Under the pieces are notes generated by a model, which was not told the DNA's origin, did no database searches, and saw only the letters and a program-made list of their open reading frames with translations. A program made the translations under genes and the position numbers. Below, one piece after another: positions 7,505-16,019 of a stretch of DNA of 48,839 bases. This DNA comes from an uncultured Clostridia bacterium (GTDB lineage Bacteria > Bacillota > Clostridia > Christensenellales > Aristaeellaceae), in the NCBI GenBank assembly GCA_934632155.1, contig CAKTXZ010000019.1, positions 1 through 48,839 of the forward strand, given 5' to 3'. How positions within the stretch are numbered: position 1 is the first letter of the stretch; every line of letters starts with the position of its first letter.

Positions 7505-8578
7505 TCAGCCTTGCTTTTTCAGCTTCAGCGAAATGGGGGCCTGCGTCTCGCCGGTTTTCGAATCATACGGCACGATCGTCAGCGTGTCGCCCGGCGTAAA
7601 GCGCGAGAGGCTTTCGCGCACAATGTAATGGTTGCTCTCGTGGTTGCTCTCGTCATTCTCGCCCAGCATAACCTTCGTGCCGCCGTTCAGGAGGGTTATC
7701 GTCTCGCCCCGCTCATCCAGCACGCGAAGCCAATAGCTGCCGCTCAGAAGCGATTGCGCTTCCGCATCCAGTGCGGCCGCATCGTCCATGACCTCGACCG
7801 AGAGGTAGCAGGCCATATCCGTCACGGTCAGGGCAGCGGCGTTCACCATATAATCGCCCGCCCGAACCGGCAGCTCAGTCGCACGATAGCTTTCACATGT
7901 CGCAGAGCGCACCGGCAGCGTAAGCTCGTACGTCATGTCCGTCGCGGTGCCGTCGGGCGCATAGACGATCGGGCAAATGCGCAGCGTCCATGCGTCGCGC
8001 GCCGCCGGCTGCGCGCCCAAGAGCGGATCGGGTTGCAGATACAGCGAATAATCCACCACCAACGTCGACGCGTCCTCATAGCCCCACTGAATGCCTGTTT
8101 CATGGTATTCGCCCTCCGGCTGGCTTTCGAACTCGTTGCTGTTGAGCGTCAGCACGCGCTTACCTGCGCGCTCGGCAGAGAAGGGAACGCTCTCCTCCAA
8201 CGCATCGTAATCCATCATCAGGGCATCCTGCGCATTGCGCGCCGTATAGGCCACCACGATATGCGCGCTAACGCCGTCGCACGCGGCTTGACGCACCTGC
8301 GCGTCCACCCAGTCGCTCTGCTTTATCCACTTCAGCGGCGCGACGCTCACCTCCACGCCCTGCGAATCCTGAAGCTTGAGAAAATCCGTCAGCCCAAGCC
8401 GCGTCGCGGCAAGAGCCGCGCCCGTCATCAGCATCACCAATACCACCGCAAGCGCCACAGCGCCGCAAAACTTCCTTTTCACGTTCTTTTCCTCCTTCGT
8501 CGCCAAGGCATGGGCAACGCAGCGCTTAATTGCGTCCGGCGTTTCGCCGAAGGCCTCCTGCCATTCCTTCTTCGTCAT
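7505..8578 (-). CDS. Probable anti-sigma factor / membrane sensor
   Basis: A 357-residue single-pass membrane protein encoded 3 bp after an ECF sigma gene, the usual place for the cognate anti-sigma factor. The first 35 residues are charged and cytoplasmic, residues about 37-59 are one transmembrane helix (AVALAVVLVMLMTGAALAA), and the rest is a beta-rich extracytoplasmic domain, similar in layout to DUF4179-type anti-sigma proteins. No zinc-binding HxxxCxxC motif is present, so it is not a ZAS-type anti-sigma. Residues near 315 hold a short repeat (ESNHESNH). The function is inferred from gene order and topology. Confidence 0.7.
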   Translation of the reverse strand: MTKKEWQEAFGETPDAIKRCVAHALATKEEKNVKRKFCGAVALAVVLVMLMTGAALAATRLGLTDFLKLQDSQGVEVSVAPLKWIKQSDWVDAQVRQAACDGVSAHIVVAYTARNAQDALMMDYDALEESVPFSAERAGKRVLTLNSNEFESQPEGEYHETGIQWGYEDASTLVVDYSLYLQPDPLLGAQPAARDAWTLRICPIVYAPDGTATDMTYELTLPVRSATCESYRATELPVRAGDYMVNAAALTVTDMACYLSVEVMDDAAALDAEAQSLLSGSYWLRVLDERGETITLLNGGTKVMLGENDESNHESNHYIVRESLSRFTPGDTLTIVPYDSKTGETQAPISLKLKKQG

Positions 8579-8581
8579 TGC

Positions 8582-9061
8582 TCACACCTCTTCTCCAAGC
8601 ATTTGCCTTAGCCGCGCCTTGCCGTGATTCACGCGGCTTTTCACCGTGCCAATGGGAACCGCAAGCGCCCTTGCCGCTTCATCATAGGAAAAACCGTTGA
8701 CAAGCACCAGGATCATGGTAAGCCGCTGCTTTTCGGGCAGCCGCCGCATCGCCTGTGCAAGCGCTTCGTTTCGCGCTAAATGCTCGCTCACGTCCGGCTG
8801 CGGCGTGTCCGCGACCTGCTCCACAGGAAGCTCCCGTCCCTTTCGCCGCCCAAGGCTGCGGCACTGGCGCACCAGAATGCGCATCAGCCACGGCCGGAAC
8901 GCCCGTTCGTCGCGCAAGCCGCTCAGGCTTCGCCATGCCCGCCAGATGCTTTCCTGAATCGCGTCCTGCTGATCGGGAAGGCTTGCCAGCAGCCCGGACG
9001 CCACATAATACATCAGGCTCGTCATGGCCGTCACCTGTTCTTCAAATTCCGCTTCCGTCAT
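8582..9061 (-). CDS. ECF-type RNA polymerase sigma factor
   Basis: A 159-residue sigma-70 family factor with region 2 (DAIQESIWRAWRSL, then RAFRPWLMRILVRQC) and region 4 (LPEKQRLTMILVLVNGFSYDEAA, recognition helix PIGTVKSRVNHGKARLRQ), without regions 1 and 3. It should direct RNA polymerase to an extracytoplasmic-stress regulon. Translationally close to the membrane protein downstream, its likely inhibitor. The ATG at 9061 follows AGGAAGGGAACGCC, and the upstream region carries an ECF-type promoter, suggesting it activates its own gene. Confidence 0.9.
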   Translation of the reverse strand: MTEAEFEEQVTAMTSLMYYVASGLLASLPDQQDAIQESIWRAWRSLSGLRDERAFRPWLMRILVRQCRSLGRRKGRELPVEQVADTPQPDVSEHLARNEALAQAMRRLPEKQRLTMILVLVNGFSYDEAARALAVPIGTVKSRVNHGKARLRQMLGEEV

Positions 9062-9081
9062 GGCGTTCCCTTCCTTTCCTT

Positions 9082-9130
9082 CGTATCGGCCGATACGCCT
9101 ATAAGACGCGTCGGGAAAAGAAAAAGTTCA
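9082..9130 (-). promoter_or_regulatory. ECF-type promoter with 16-bp palindrome
   Basis: On the minus strand TGAAC (9130-9126) and CGTC (9108-9105) with a 17-bp spacer rich in T resemble ECF promoters (GAAC / CGTC). About 8 bp downstream is the perfect 16-bp palindrome CGTATCGGCCGATACG (9082-9097), between promoter and ATG, where a dimeric repressor or a leader hairpin could act. Confidence 0.55.
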
Positions 9131-9149
9131 TTTTTCCGCAGAAGCATAT

Positions 9150-9174
9150 AAAAAAGCCACCCTTGCGGATGGCT
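9150..9174 (-). terminator. Terminator after rplS
   Basis: Minus strand: AGCCATCC, GCAA tetraloop, GGGTGGCT, then TTTTT. It lies 15 bp after the rplS stop. Confidence 0.85.
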
Positions 9175-9188
9175 TCTCATGCTCTGCC

Positions 9189-9536
9189 TTACCGGCGGAT
9201 TTCCTTGATCTTGGCGGCCTTGCCCTGCAGATTGCGCAGGTAGTACAGCTTGGCGCGACGCACCTTGCCGCGGCGGATGATCTCGATATGATCCACACGG
9301 GGAGAATGCAGCGGGAACGTACGCTCCACGCCCACGCCATAGGACACGCGGCGCACCGTGAAGGTTTCACGGCTGGAGCCGTTGCGCTTGGCGATTACAG
9401 TACCCTCAAACGCCTGAAGGCGTTCGCGGCTGCCTTCCACAACCTTGACGAACACGCGAATGGTGTCGCCCACGTTGAACTGCGGCAGATCGGTACGGAG
9501 CTGCGCCTGTTCGATCGAACGGATGATTTCGCTCAT
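9189..9536 (-). CDS. rplS: 50S ribosomal protein L19
   Basis: Structural protein of the large ribosomal subunit at the subunit interface. The 115-residue length is typical, and the conserved blocks are present: FNVGDTIRV, VVEGSRERLQAFEGTVI, FTVRRVSYGVGVERTFPLHSP and the basic tail KVRRAKLYYLR. The ATG at 9536 is chosen because GGAAGGAGG precedes it; upstream in-frame codons fall in the leader. Monocistronic, with its own promoter, a leader that may be an L19 autoregulatory element, and a terminator. Confidence 0.97.
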   Translation of the reverse strand: MSEIIRSIEQAQLRTDLPQFNVGDTIRVFVKVVEGSRERLQAFEGTVIAKRNGSSRETFTVRRVSYGVGVERTFPLHSPRVDHIEIIRRGKVRRAKLYYLRNLQGKAAKIKEIRR

Positions 9537-9610
9537 TGGAATAGTCCTCCTTCCCTCATAGACGTTCATGCGAGGGGCGTCCCCTCCCAGCGGACCGTCC
9601 GGTTCACACA
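9537..9610 (-). ncRNA. Candidate L19 leader element
   Basis: The 70-nt rplS leader folds as GGAC/GTCC-like and GAGGGG-ACG-CCCCTC hairpins and ends in CGTCTATGAGGGAAGGAGG-type sequence at the ribosome binding site. L19 leaders of this size and position are known in Firmicutes; assignment is from resemblance, not a covariance search. Confidence 0.5.
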
Positions 9611-9616
9611 AAGGGG

Positions 9617-9646
9617 ATTATACCACACTTTCCGCTGCTTTGGCAA
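9617..9646 (-). promoter_or_regulatory. Promoter of rplS
   Basis: Minus strand: TTGCCA (9646-9641), 18 bp, TATAAT (9622-9617). Confidence 0.7.
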
Positions 9647-9696
9647 GCTTTTTTTTCAAAAAAAGGCGATCCGCGGCCGCTTGACGCAGCGTTCGT

Positions 9697-9729
9697 GAAA
9701 AATGCAAGGATGGTCGCATTGCATTTTTC
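9697..9729. repeat. Inverted repeat between divergent promoters
   Basis: GAAAAATGCAA (9697-9707) and TTGCATTTTTC (9719-9729) are perfectly complementary over 11 bp, loop 11 nt. It lies between the rplS and tyrS promoters. No gene needs a terminator here; it may be an operator or a relic. Confidence 0.45.
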
Positions 9730-9764
9730 GCGCGTCTACGCCCGCTCAAAGGGCAAAGAAGCGC

Positions 9765-9793
9765 TTGACATTCCCCGGCGCTTCCCGTATAAT
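9765..9793 (+). promoter_or_regulatory. Promoter of tyrS
   Basis: Perfect consensus: TTGACA (9765-9770), 17 bp, TATAAT (9788-9793). Transcription should begin near 9800, at the start of the T-box leader. Confidence 0.9.
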
Positions 9794-9800
9794 GCAATCA

Positions 9801-10046
9801 TATGGCAACGACGGGAAGAAGTAGCCCGTTTCCGCGTCTGAAGAGAGCCTCCGGCCGGTGCGAGGGGGCGGCGGGAAGCGACGGTGAATACATCCCCGAG
9901 CCCGGCGCCGAAAGAAATGCTTCCGCGTAGGCCGCCGCCGGTGCGCCGGTTACAGCGCGCAAAAAGGGCGCGCAGCGACATGCCGCGCGTCGAACGGAAG
10001 TGGTACCGCGATCATCCGCCTTCCCCGAAAGGGGAGGGCTTTTTTG
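9801..10046 (+). ncRNA. Tyrosine T-box riboswitch
   Basis: Leader RNA that senses uncharged tRNA-Tyr and controls read-through into tyrS. Stem I holds the GAAGTA-type motif (about 9817-9823), the AGAGA and GGTGCGAGG apical elements (about 9841-9866) and the specifier loop GAATAC, with the tyrosine codon TAC at 9889-9891. The T-box AAGTGGTACCGCG is at 9998-10010; the variable base of TGG-N-ACC is T, which matches the A discriminator base of tRNA-Tyr. The terminator stem CCTTCCCC-GAAA-GGGGAGGG is at about 10019-10038, followed by T6. Confidence 0.93.
10018..10046 (+). terminator. T-box regulated terminator
   Basis: GCCTTCCCC, GAAA loop, GGGGAGGGC, then TTTTTT. The 5' arm overlaps the sequence after the T-box motif, as expected for mutually exclusive terminator and antiterminator folds. 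Confidence 0.85.
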
Positions 10047-10108
10047 ATAAAAAGCGGGCCATCCACCCGGCAACGCAAGAAAACCGTATCATTAAAGGAG
10101 GTTGTCTT

Positions 10109-11332
10109 ATGCCTAACGTACTGGATACCCTGCGCGAGCGCGGCTTTCTGGCGCAAATCACCTACGAGGACGAGCTCTACAAGCAGCTCGAAAAGGAGCC
10201 GACCACCTTCTATGTCGGCTTCGACCCCACTGCCACATCGCTGCACTTCGGCCATTTCATCCCAATCATCGCGATGGCGCACATGCAGCGCGCCGGGCAC
10301 ATCCCCATCGCGCTGGTAGGCGGCGGAACGGCCATGATCGGCGACCCGAGCGGCAAAACGGATATGCGCCGGATGATGACCGTTGAAACCATCGACCATA
10401 ACGTCGCCTGCATCAAAAAGCAAATGGAGCGCTTCATTGAATTCGGCGAGGGCAAGGCGCATATCGTCAACAACGCCGACTGGCTGCGCAATCTTGGCTA
10501 TATGGATTTCATTCGCGACATCGGTTCGCTTTTCTCGGTCAATCGCATGCTTGCCGCCGAATGCTACAAGCAGCGTCTGGAGCGCGGCCTGACCTTCCTT
10601 GAATTCAATTATATGCTGATGCAGAGCTATGACTTCCTGCAGTTGTTCAAGCATTACGGCTGCCGGCTGCAAATGGGCGGCGACGATCAATGGAGCAACA
10701 TGCTCTCGGGCGCGGATCTGATTCGCCGGAAGGAGCATGAAGCCGCTTTCGCCTGCACCTTCAAGCTGCTGATGAACCACGAGGGCAAGAAGATGGGCAA
10801 GACGGAAAAGGGCGCGCTTTGGCTGGATCCCGCCCTCTGCTCCCCCTACGAATTCTACCAATACTGGCGCAATATCGCCGATCAGGACGTGGAAAAGTGC
10901 TTGAAGCTGCTCACCTTCCTGCCCATGGACGAGGTAAACCGCCTGTCAAGGCTCGAGGGCAGCGAAATCAACGAAGCGAAAAAGGCGCTGGCCTTCGAAT
11001 GCACCAGGCTGGTGCACGGCGAGGAGGAAGCGCAGAAAGCGCAGCTGGCCGCGGCGGCGCTGTTCGCAGGCGGCGCGGCGGCGGATGTGCCCACCTTCGC
11101 ATGGACGCGGGCGCAGCTTGAAGAGGATAACCGCCTGACCACGCTGCTGAACCTGTGCGGCCTTTGCGTCAGCCGCGGCGACGCGCGCAAGCAGGTGCAG
11201 CAGGGCGCCGTCGTGATGAACGACCAAAAGGTGACCGACATCGACGCCGTCGTCACAGCGGACATGATTCCTGCCGACGGACTGCTGCTGCGCAAGGGCA
11301 AGAAGAATTTCTGCCGCGTGGTGCTTCATTAA
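10109..11332 (+). CDS. tyrS: Tyrosyl-tRNA synthetase
   Basis: Charges tRNA-Tyr with tyrosine in the cytoplasm. Class I signature HFGH (residues 46-49) follows FDPTATSL, and the KMSKS-loop variant KMGKT is near residue 229. The Tyr-binding region QSYDFLQL and DDQWSN are present, and a C-terminal S4 RNA-binding domain covers about 345-407. Its 407 residues fit the TyrS family. The ATG at 10109 follows AAAGGAGG. Expression is controlled by the T-box upstream; yigZ begins at the base directly after the stop codon, so the two are cotranscribed. Confidence 0.97.
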   Translation: MPNVLDTLRERGFLAQITYEDELYKQLEKEPTTFYVGFDPTATSLHFGHFIPIIAMAHMQRAGHIPIALVGGGTAMIGDPSGKTDMRRMMTVETIDHNVACIKKQMERFIEFGEGKAHIVNNADWLRNLGYMDFIRDIGSLFSVNRMLAAECYKQRLERGLTFLEFNYMLMQSYDFLQLFKHYGCRLQMGGDDQWSNMLSGADLIRRKEHEAAFACTFKLLMNHEGKKMGKTEKGALWLDPALCSPYEFYQYWRNIADQDVEKCLKLLTFLPMDEVNRLSRLEGSEINEAKKALAFECTRLVHGEEEAQKAQLAAAALFAGGAAADVPTFAWTRAQLEEDNRLTTLLNLCGLCVSRGDARKQVQQGAVVMNDQKVTDIDAVVTADMIPADGLLLRKGKKNFCRVVLH

Positions 11333-11986
11333 ATGGCCGCCGATTATAAAACCATCGGGCGAACGGCCAGCGATGAATTCATCGTCAACAAAAGCCGGTT
11401 CATCGGCTATGCCGCGCCCTGCGAAACCGAGGAAGCGGCGCTTTCCTTCCTTCGCGCCATCCGCGAAAAGCATAAGGACGCCACGCACAACTGCTACGCC
11501 TATGTGATCGGCGAAAACGCGGGCGTCATGCGCTACAGCGACGACGGCGAGCCGGGCGGAACGGCCGGCCTGCCCATGATGTCGGTTCTGCAGCAGCGCG
11601 GCGTGGTCAACTGCTGCGTGGTGGTCACGCGCTATTTCGGGGGCGTGCTGCTGGGCGCGGGCGGACTCGTGCGCGCATACAGCCGCGGCTGTGTCATTGC
11701 GCTCAACGCGGCGCAGGTGGTGCGGATGGAGGCTTCCGCCCGCCTGCTGCTGGATGTTTCCTATCCGCTATGGGACAGGGTACACCATACGCTCAAGGGC
11801 TTGCCCGTCCTCGTGGAGGACACTGCTTTCGCCGCGTCCATCACCGCCACGCTGCTGGTGCGCGCGCGGGATGAAGCCGACGTTGTCGCCAAGCTGACCG
11901 CCGTCACCGACGGACGCGCCGAAATTGTGCGGCTGGAGGAGGCGCATTATCCGTGGCCCGAAGCGCCGCTGGCGGACGAGACGTAG
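11333..11986 (+). CDS. yigZ: YigZ / IMPACT family protein
   Basis: A 217-residue protein of the UPF0029/IMPACT family, two alpha-beta domains. Characteristic blocks: SRFIGYAAPCETEEAA, HNCYAYVIG, RYSDDGEPGGTAGLPM and VVVTRYFGGVLLGAGGLVRAYS. The C-terminal ferredoxin-like domain is present but diverged. Eukaryotic IMPACT links to translation control and bacterial members are suspected of RNA or nucleotide binding; the exact role is not established. The ATG abuts the tyrS stop, so translation is probably coupled. Confidence 0.93.
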   Translation: MAADYKTIGRTASDEFIVNKSRFIGYAAPCETEEAALSFLRAIREKHKDATHNCYAYVIGENAGVMRYSDDGEPGGTAGLPMMSVLQQRGVVNCCVVVTRYFGGVLLGAGGLVRAYSRGCVIALNAAQVVRMEASARLLLDVSYPLWDRVHHTLKGLPVLVEDTAFAASITATLLVRARDEADVVAKLTAVTDGRAEIVRLEEAHYPWPEAPLADET

Positions 11987-12093
11987 AGACGACGCTCATG
12001 CCTTTTCGGACAAACCTTCCAAGGCTTCACCCGAAAGCGGCAAACAAGCCGTCGACCGCAGAGGGCTTATTTGCTCAAATATTCATAACAAAG

Positions 12094-12128
12094 CCGCGTC
12101 TGTTTTTCTGAAACGGACGCGGTTTCTT
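12094..12128 (+). terminator. Terminator after tyrS-yigZ
   Basis: CCGCGTCTGTTT (12094-12105) pairs with AAACGGACGCGG (12111-12122) over 12 bp with one G-U, loop 5 nt, then TTTCTTC. Confidence 0.8.
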
Positions 12129-12484
12129 CATAATATCAAAGGCTGTTTGAAGCGCATTCCATACACGATGAAAGGGGCTCTCCCGCATGATAATGCCGGA
12201 ACAATAATTTTTCTGCAAAAGTCTCAAAAAGTATCCCTGCCTGACAGAGCCGAGCGCCGCGAATGAAGCGGAAAAGCCGAGCGCCCTTCCGTTCCGCATG
12301 CCTGACTGCAGCATTGGAGGAGCTGGAAGCACGGCTGCTCTTCTGAAGCGGGCGTAATTGATGGAAATTTTTCCCAAAACGCAAGGCTGCCGCGCCGCAT
12401 TCCAGCGTTTCTTTCAGACCGCCGGAGGAAAATGGGCGCGTCGCTGGGCGAACAAAATTCATTGCCGCCCGCGTTTCGGGCTTA
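12129..12484. other. Gene-free spacer
   Basis: Roughly 350 bp between converging transcripts. Several short ORFs exist in different frames, but none has a ribosome binding site plus a recognisable product. Nothing else was identified. Confidence 0.4.
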
Positions 12485-13257
12485 TCACTGCCATCCCTTC
12501 TTCTCCAAAGCCAGCACGGCTTCCGTTACCTTCGCAAACAAATCGCAGCGCAGCGCTTTGGTCATTTTCCACGCCCACTGCGGCGCGCCCGGATGCGTTG
12601 GGTGCATATCCGACGCAATCAAAACGGAAGCCGTACGCACGCCCAGATATCGCCCGACGCTGAGCAGCGCGGAGGTTTCCATGTCCACGCCGACTGCGCC
12701 CGCCGCGCGCCAGCACGCCTCCTTAAAGAACGTCTGCCGGTATACCGCGTCCGTCGTTACAATCGGCCACGGCTGCGCGTTCAGCCGTGTTCGCAGCGCA
12801 TCGGCCATTTCGGCGTCCGGAACGGCATAGTCCAGACTTTCGTAATAATGCAACGACGTGCCCTCTTCAACATAGACGCGTTCGGGAACAACCAAATCGC
12901 CGATTTGCACCCGTTCGTCAAACGCGCCGAACATCCCGCAGGTCAGTACCCGGCGAACGCCCAGCGCAGCGATCGTTTCCAGCGTGTCCACTGCCTGCGG
13001 CGCGCCGCGTCCGCCGTCCATAAAGCAGATATTCCCCCCAGCGCATACACCGGCGCGCCCTGCAGAAAGCGCGGCAGCTTAGGCGTCAGCAGCGGACAGG
13101 CAAACCGCTCGCAAAGGTACTCGACCCCAGACGACATATAAAACAGGAGCGCCGTTTCCGGCAATCGCGGCGCAGGCTTGCCGCGGTGAATGCTGCGCAC
13201 GTTTTGCTCCGCCGTAATGACCGCGGCGGTATGATCCTGCGGCGACGTCCATGCCAT
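12485..13257 (-). pseudogene. Nucleoside phosphorylase, frameshifted in a G6 run
   Basis: A PNP/UDP-family nucleoside phosphorylase split between two frames. The N-terminal part starts at ATG 13257 (after GGGGAAGGGAAG) and runs through FLQGAPVYALGG. The continuation, with GGRGAPQAVDTLE, VRRVLTCGMFGAF, the ribose-contact region VGVDMETSALLSVG and ASDMHP, is in the next frame and ends at 12485. The frames meet at a run of six G on the minus strand (13034-13039); one extra G would restore a continuous protein of about 257 residues reading ALGGNICFMDGG. The reading may be a sequencing error, a true mutation, or phase variation. It would cleave purine or uridine nucleosides with phosphate. It follows ftsZ after a terminator and has no clear promoter of its own. 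Confidence 0.8.
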
Positions 13258-13280
13258 CTTCCCTTCCCCTTCCGTATAAA

Positions 13281-13321
13281 CAAAACACGCCGACGCAAAA
13301 ACCGCACGTCGGCATGTTTTT
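13281..13321 (-). terminator. Terminator after ftsZ (works both ways)
   Basis: ACATGCCGACG and CGTCGGCGTGT pair over 11 bp (one G-U) with T-runs on both strands (TTTTG on the minus side, TTTTT on the plus side). Confidence 0.8.
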
Positions 13322-13347
13322 CGCCTGCAAGAAGCAGGCTTAAAAAA

Positions 13348-14718
13348 TCATTTCTTTTCTGCGCGGCGCAGGAACGCAGGCACGCCCAAATCATCCTTTG
13401 CGTTCGCCGCCGGCTGCGCGGGCGCTTGGTAAGGCGCCTGATAGGGCTGCATCGAGGGCTGCTGCGGGTAGGGCTGCTGCGGGTAGGGCTGCACCTGATA
13501 GGGCTGCTGCGGCGCAGCATACTGCTGCGGGGCATAAGCCTGCTGCGGGGCGTAGGGCGCAGGACTCTGTGCGGGCACAGGGCGCGCGCCGCCCGGGAAG
13601 AAGGCCGCGTCGCCGTCATAGGTCGCAGGCGCGGGCGCGTCAAAGGCTTGTCCATCCGCCACATCGACGCGCGGACGATTTTCATACGGATTATAGGACG
13701 GAATGGCCGTGCCATAGGGCGCGGCTGCGCGACCCTTTTTGCGATCCTTCGTCGGGAAGGGCGTTTTCTCAAAGCCGGTGGCGATGACGGTGATGCGCAC
13801 CTCATCCTTGAGCGATTCGTCGATGCCTGCGCCGAAAATGATATTCGCGTCGCTGTCGGCGGATTCCATCACCAGATTGGCAGCCTCATTAATTTCCATA
13901 ATGCTCATATCCGTGCCGCCGGTAACATTAATCAGCACGGAACGCGCGCCGTCGATCTTGGTTTCCAGCAGGGGGCTCTGAATGGCGTTCTTCGCCGCGT
14001 CCACCAGACGGGTTTCGCCCTTGCCCACGCCGATGCCCATATGCGCCATGCCGCCCGATTCCATGATGGTTTTCACGTCGGCAAAGTCCAGGTTAATCAT
14101 CGCAGGCACGGCGATCAAATCCGAAATGCCCTGAATGCCCTGACGCAGCACGTCGTCGGCGATGCGGAAGGCCTCGAGCATTGTCGTGCCCTTGCTGACG
14201 ACCTGCAGCAGCCTGTCGTTGGGAATCACGACCAGCGTATCCACGCTCTGCTTCAGCTCGTTAATCCCAAGCTCGGCGTTCTTCATGCGCTGCTTGCCCT
14301 CAAAAGCGAAGGGCTTGGTCACCACAGCGATGGTCAGGCAATTGTTTTCACGCGCGACCTCGGCCACGATCGGCGCCGCGCCCGTACCGGTACCGCCGCC
14401 CATACCGGCGGTAACAAAGACCAAATCGGCGCCCTTGATCGCCTGCGCGATTTCCTCGCGGCTTTCCTCGGCGGCGCGGCGGCCCACATCCGGCACAGCG
14501 CCCGCGCCAAGGCCCTTGGTCAGCTTTTCGCCAATTTGAATTTTGATATTCGCGCGGCTGAGCGTCAGCGCCTGACGATCCGTATTGACGGCAATGAACT
14601 CAACGCCCTGCAGCCCGGCGTCTACCATGCGGTTGACGGCGTTCGTGCCGCCGCCGCCGCAGCCGATGACCTTAATCGAGGCAAAAGACGGTTGATCAAC
14701 CTGTACTTCAAAAGGCAT
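13348..14718 (-). CDS. ftsZ: Cell division protein FtsZ
   Basis: Tubulin-like GTPase that forms the division ring. The GTP-binding signature GGGTGTG is at residues 107-113, with the N-terminal glycine loop GCGGGGTNAV at 19-28 and the T7-loop region ISDLIAVPAMINLDFADVK. The core ends near 320. Then comes a long linker rich in Pro, Gln, Tyr and Ala, with PYPQQ and PYQAP repeats, and a conserved C-terminal peptide DDLGVPAFLRR that binds FtsA. At 456 residues it is 70-80 longer than many FtsZ proteins because of the linker. Last gene of the dcw cluster, 34 bp after ftsA. Confidence 0.98.
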   Translation of the reverse strand: MPFEVQVDQPSFASIKVIGCGGGGTNAVNRMVDAGLQGVEFIAVNTDRQALTLSRANIKIQIGEKLTKGLGAGAVPDVGRRAAEESREEIAQAIKGADLVFVTAGMGGGTGTGAAPIVAEVARENNCLTIAVVTKPFAFEGKQRMKNAELGINELKQSVDTLVVIPNDRLLQVVSKGTTMLEAFRIADDVLRQGIQGISDLIAVPAMINLDFADVKTIMESGGMAHMGIGVGKGETRLVDAAKNAIQSPLLETKIDGARSVLINVTGGTDMSIMEINEAANLVMESADSDANIIFGAGIDESLKDEVRITVIATGFEKTPFPTKDRKKGRAAAPYGTAIPSYNPYENRPRVDVADGQAFDAPAPATYDGDAAFFPGGARPVPAQSPAPYAPQQAYAPQQYAAPQQPYQVQPYPQQPYPQQPSMQPYQAPYQAPAQPAANAKDDLGVPAFLRRAEKK

Positions 14719-14752
14719 GCTCGAATCCCCCTATGTTGTTATGGAAAGCGGC

Positions 14753-15928
14753 TCAGCCGCCGAAAAGGCTACGAAAAAACGCGCCCAGCCAGCCAGCGTT
14801 GTGCGCCGAGGAGGCCGTGTCGATAATCAAATCCAGCAGTCCAAGCGCGCTGGAATACGCGGGGCTGGAAAGCTTCACCGCCTTGCGCGGCAATTCGCGC
14901 ACGGGCTTTTCCAGCTTAGCCGCCAGAAAATCGCGTCCGCCGCGGTTGATGGCCATCGCGCCGCCCGTCAGGTAAATGGGCGACCAGCTGCCCAGCTTCA
15001 CGCCCGAATCCTTGATTGCGTCGCGCACCGCTTCGCAGATTTCATCCGCCCGCGGCTCCAGCACCGCCTCCACCTGCTCGCGCGTAAAGTTTTTCGTGTT
15101 GCCGCCCTTATCCGTTCCCTCAAAGGTGGATTGCCCGGTGGACAGCCCGTAGACATACGCCCGCTTGATCTGCTCCGCCGCGGGCAGGGTAATTTCCAGC
15201 CCGTAGGCCAGATCGGCCGCGATATGACCGCCGCCCAACGGAATCGTTTGGAGATACGTCAGCGCATCGCCCTCGACAGCCATGACCTCGGTGGTCAGAT
15301 AGCCCATATCCACCAGCACGGCGGTACGGTCGCGCTCCTCGTCGGGAACAAAGAGCATCGCCTGCCCCGTCGGGGTAGAAAAGCAGCCCGCCACCGTAAT
15401 GCCCATGCTGCGGAAGCGCTCGGTCACATCCTCCAGAAAGAACTGATCGGCAATCACAAAGGATACCATCGCGCGCAGCTCATAGCCGTGCATACCCATG
15501 GGCTCGAGCGTCTTTTTTCCGTCGTCGACAATGAACCATGCGGGGCTGCGGTGAATAACGCTTCCGCGTACCTCGCCCAGATCGTTGGCGGCACGGCTGA
15601 ATAATTCGTTGATATCGCGCTCGGTCACCCGGGGATCGGCGCCCTGAAGCTCCACCTTTACCTCAACCGTGCGGACGGTTGAAAAATCGCCCGGCACACC
15701 CACGTTAATCTCCCGAATCCGGGTATGGGACTGCTCCTCCGCCTCATGCACGGCGTTGGCAATCGCCTCATTCAGCGCGTCCGGCGCGTTCCACTGGCCG
15801 TCCAAATAGCCGTCATACGTGGCAATCCCCGCGCCAGTAATATCACAGCGCTGCCGTCCGCTGGTTTCGGCGACCAGCGCCACGATCTTACTGGTGCCAA
15901 AGTCCATTGCGGCAACCGTCGTTTTCAT
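14753..15928 (-). CDS. ftsA: Cell division protein FtsA
   Basis: Actin-like ATPase that ties FtsZ filaments to the membrane. The phosphate-1 motif MDFGTSKIVALV opens the protein, the 1C subdomain follows (about 80-160), and the phosphate-2 (AVLVDMGYLTTEV) and adenosine (IYLTGGAMAINRGG) motifs are present. The C-terminal segment GWLGAFFRSLFGG is an amphipathic helix for membrane binding. Its 391 residues fit the family. It lies between ftsQ and ftsZ, with a promoter of its own in the 189-bp gap after ftsQ. Confidence 0.95.
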   Translation of the reverse strand: MKTTVAAMDFGTSKIVALVAETSGRQRCDITGAGIATYDGYLDGQWNAPDALNEAIANAVHEAEEQSHTRIREINVGVPGDFSTVRTVEVKVELQGADPRVTERDINELFSRAANDLGEVRGSVIHRSPAWFIVDDGKKTLEPMGMHGYELRAMVSFVIADQFFLEDVTERFRSMGITVAGCFSTPTGQAMLFVPDEERDRTAVLVDMGYLTTEVMAVEGDALTYLQTIPLGGGHIAADLAYGLEITLPAAEQIKRAYVYGLSTGQSTFEGTDKGGNTKNFTREQVEAVLEPRADEICEAVRDAIKDSGVKLGSWSPIYLTGGAMAINRGGRDFLAAKLEKPVRELPRKAVKLSSPAYSSALGLLDLIIDTASSAHNAGWLGAFFRSLFGG

Positions 15929-16019
15929 CCGTCCATCATCCCCTGTTCCGCTGTCCGATGCGCACTGGGGCGCATAGGCAGAAAAGCCGAAAGCGCAAAT
16001 ACATCTATTCGGTCACTTT

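Noticed and set aside
12136..12462. A 108-codon minus-strand frame between yigZ and the phosphorylase
   Set aside because: No ribosome binding site, no domain, and it overlaps other open frames equally well; treated as spacer.
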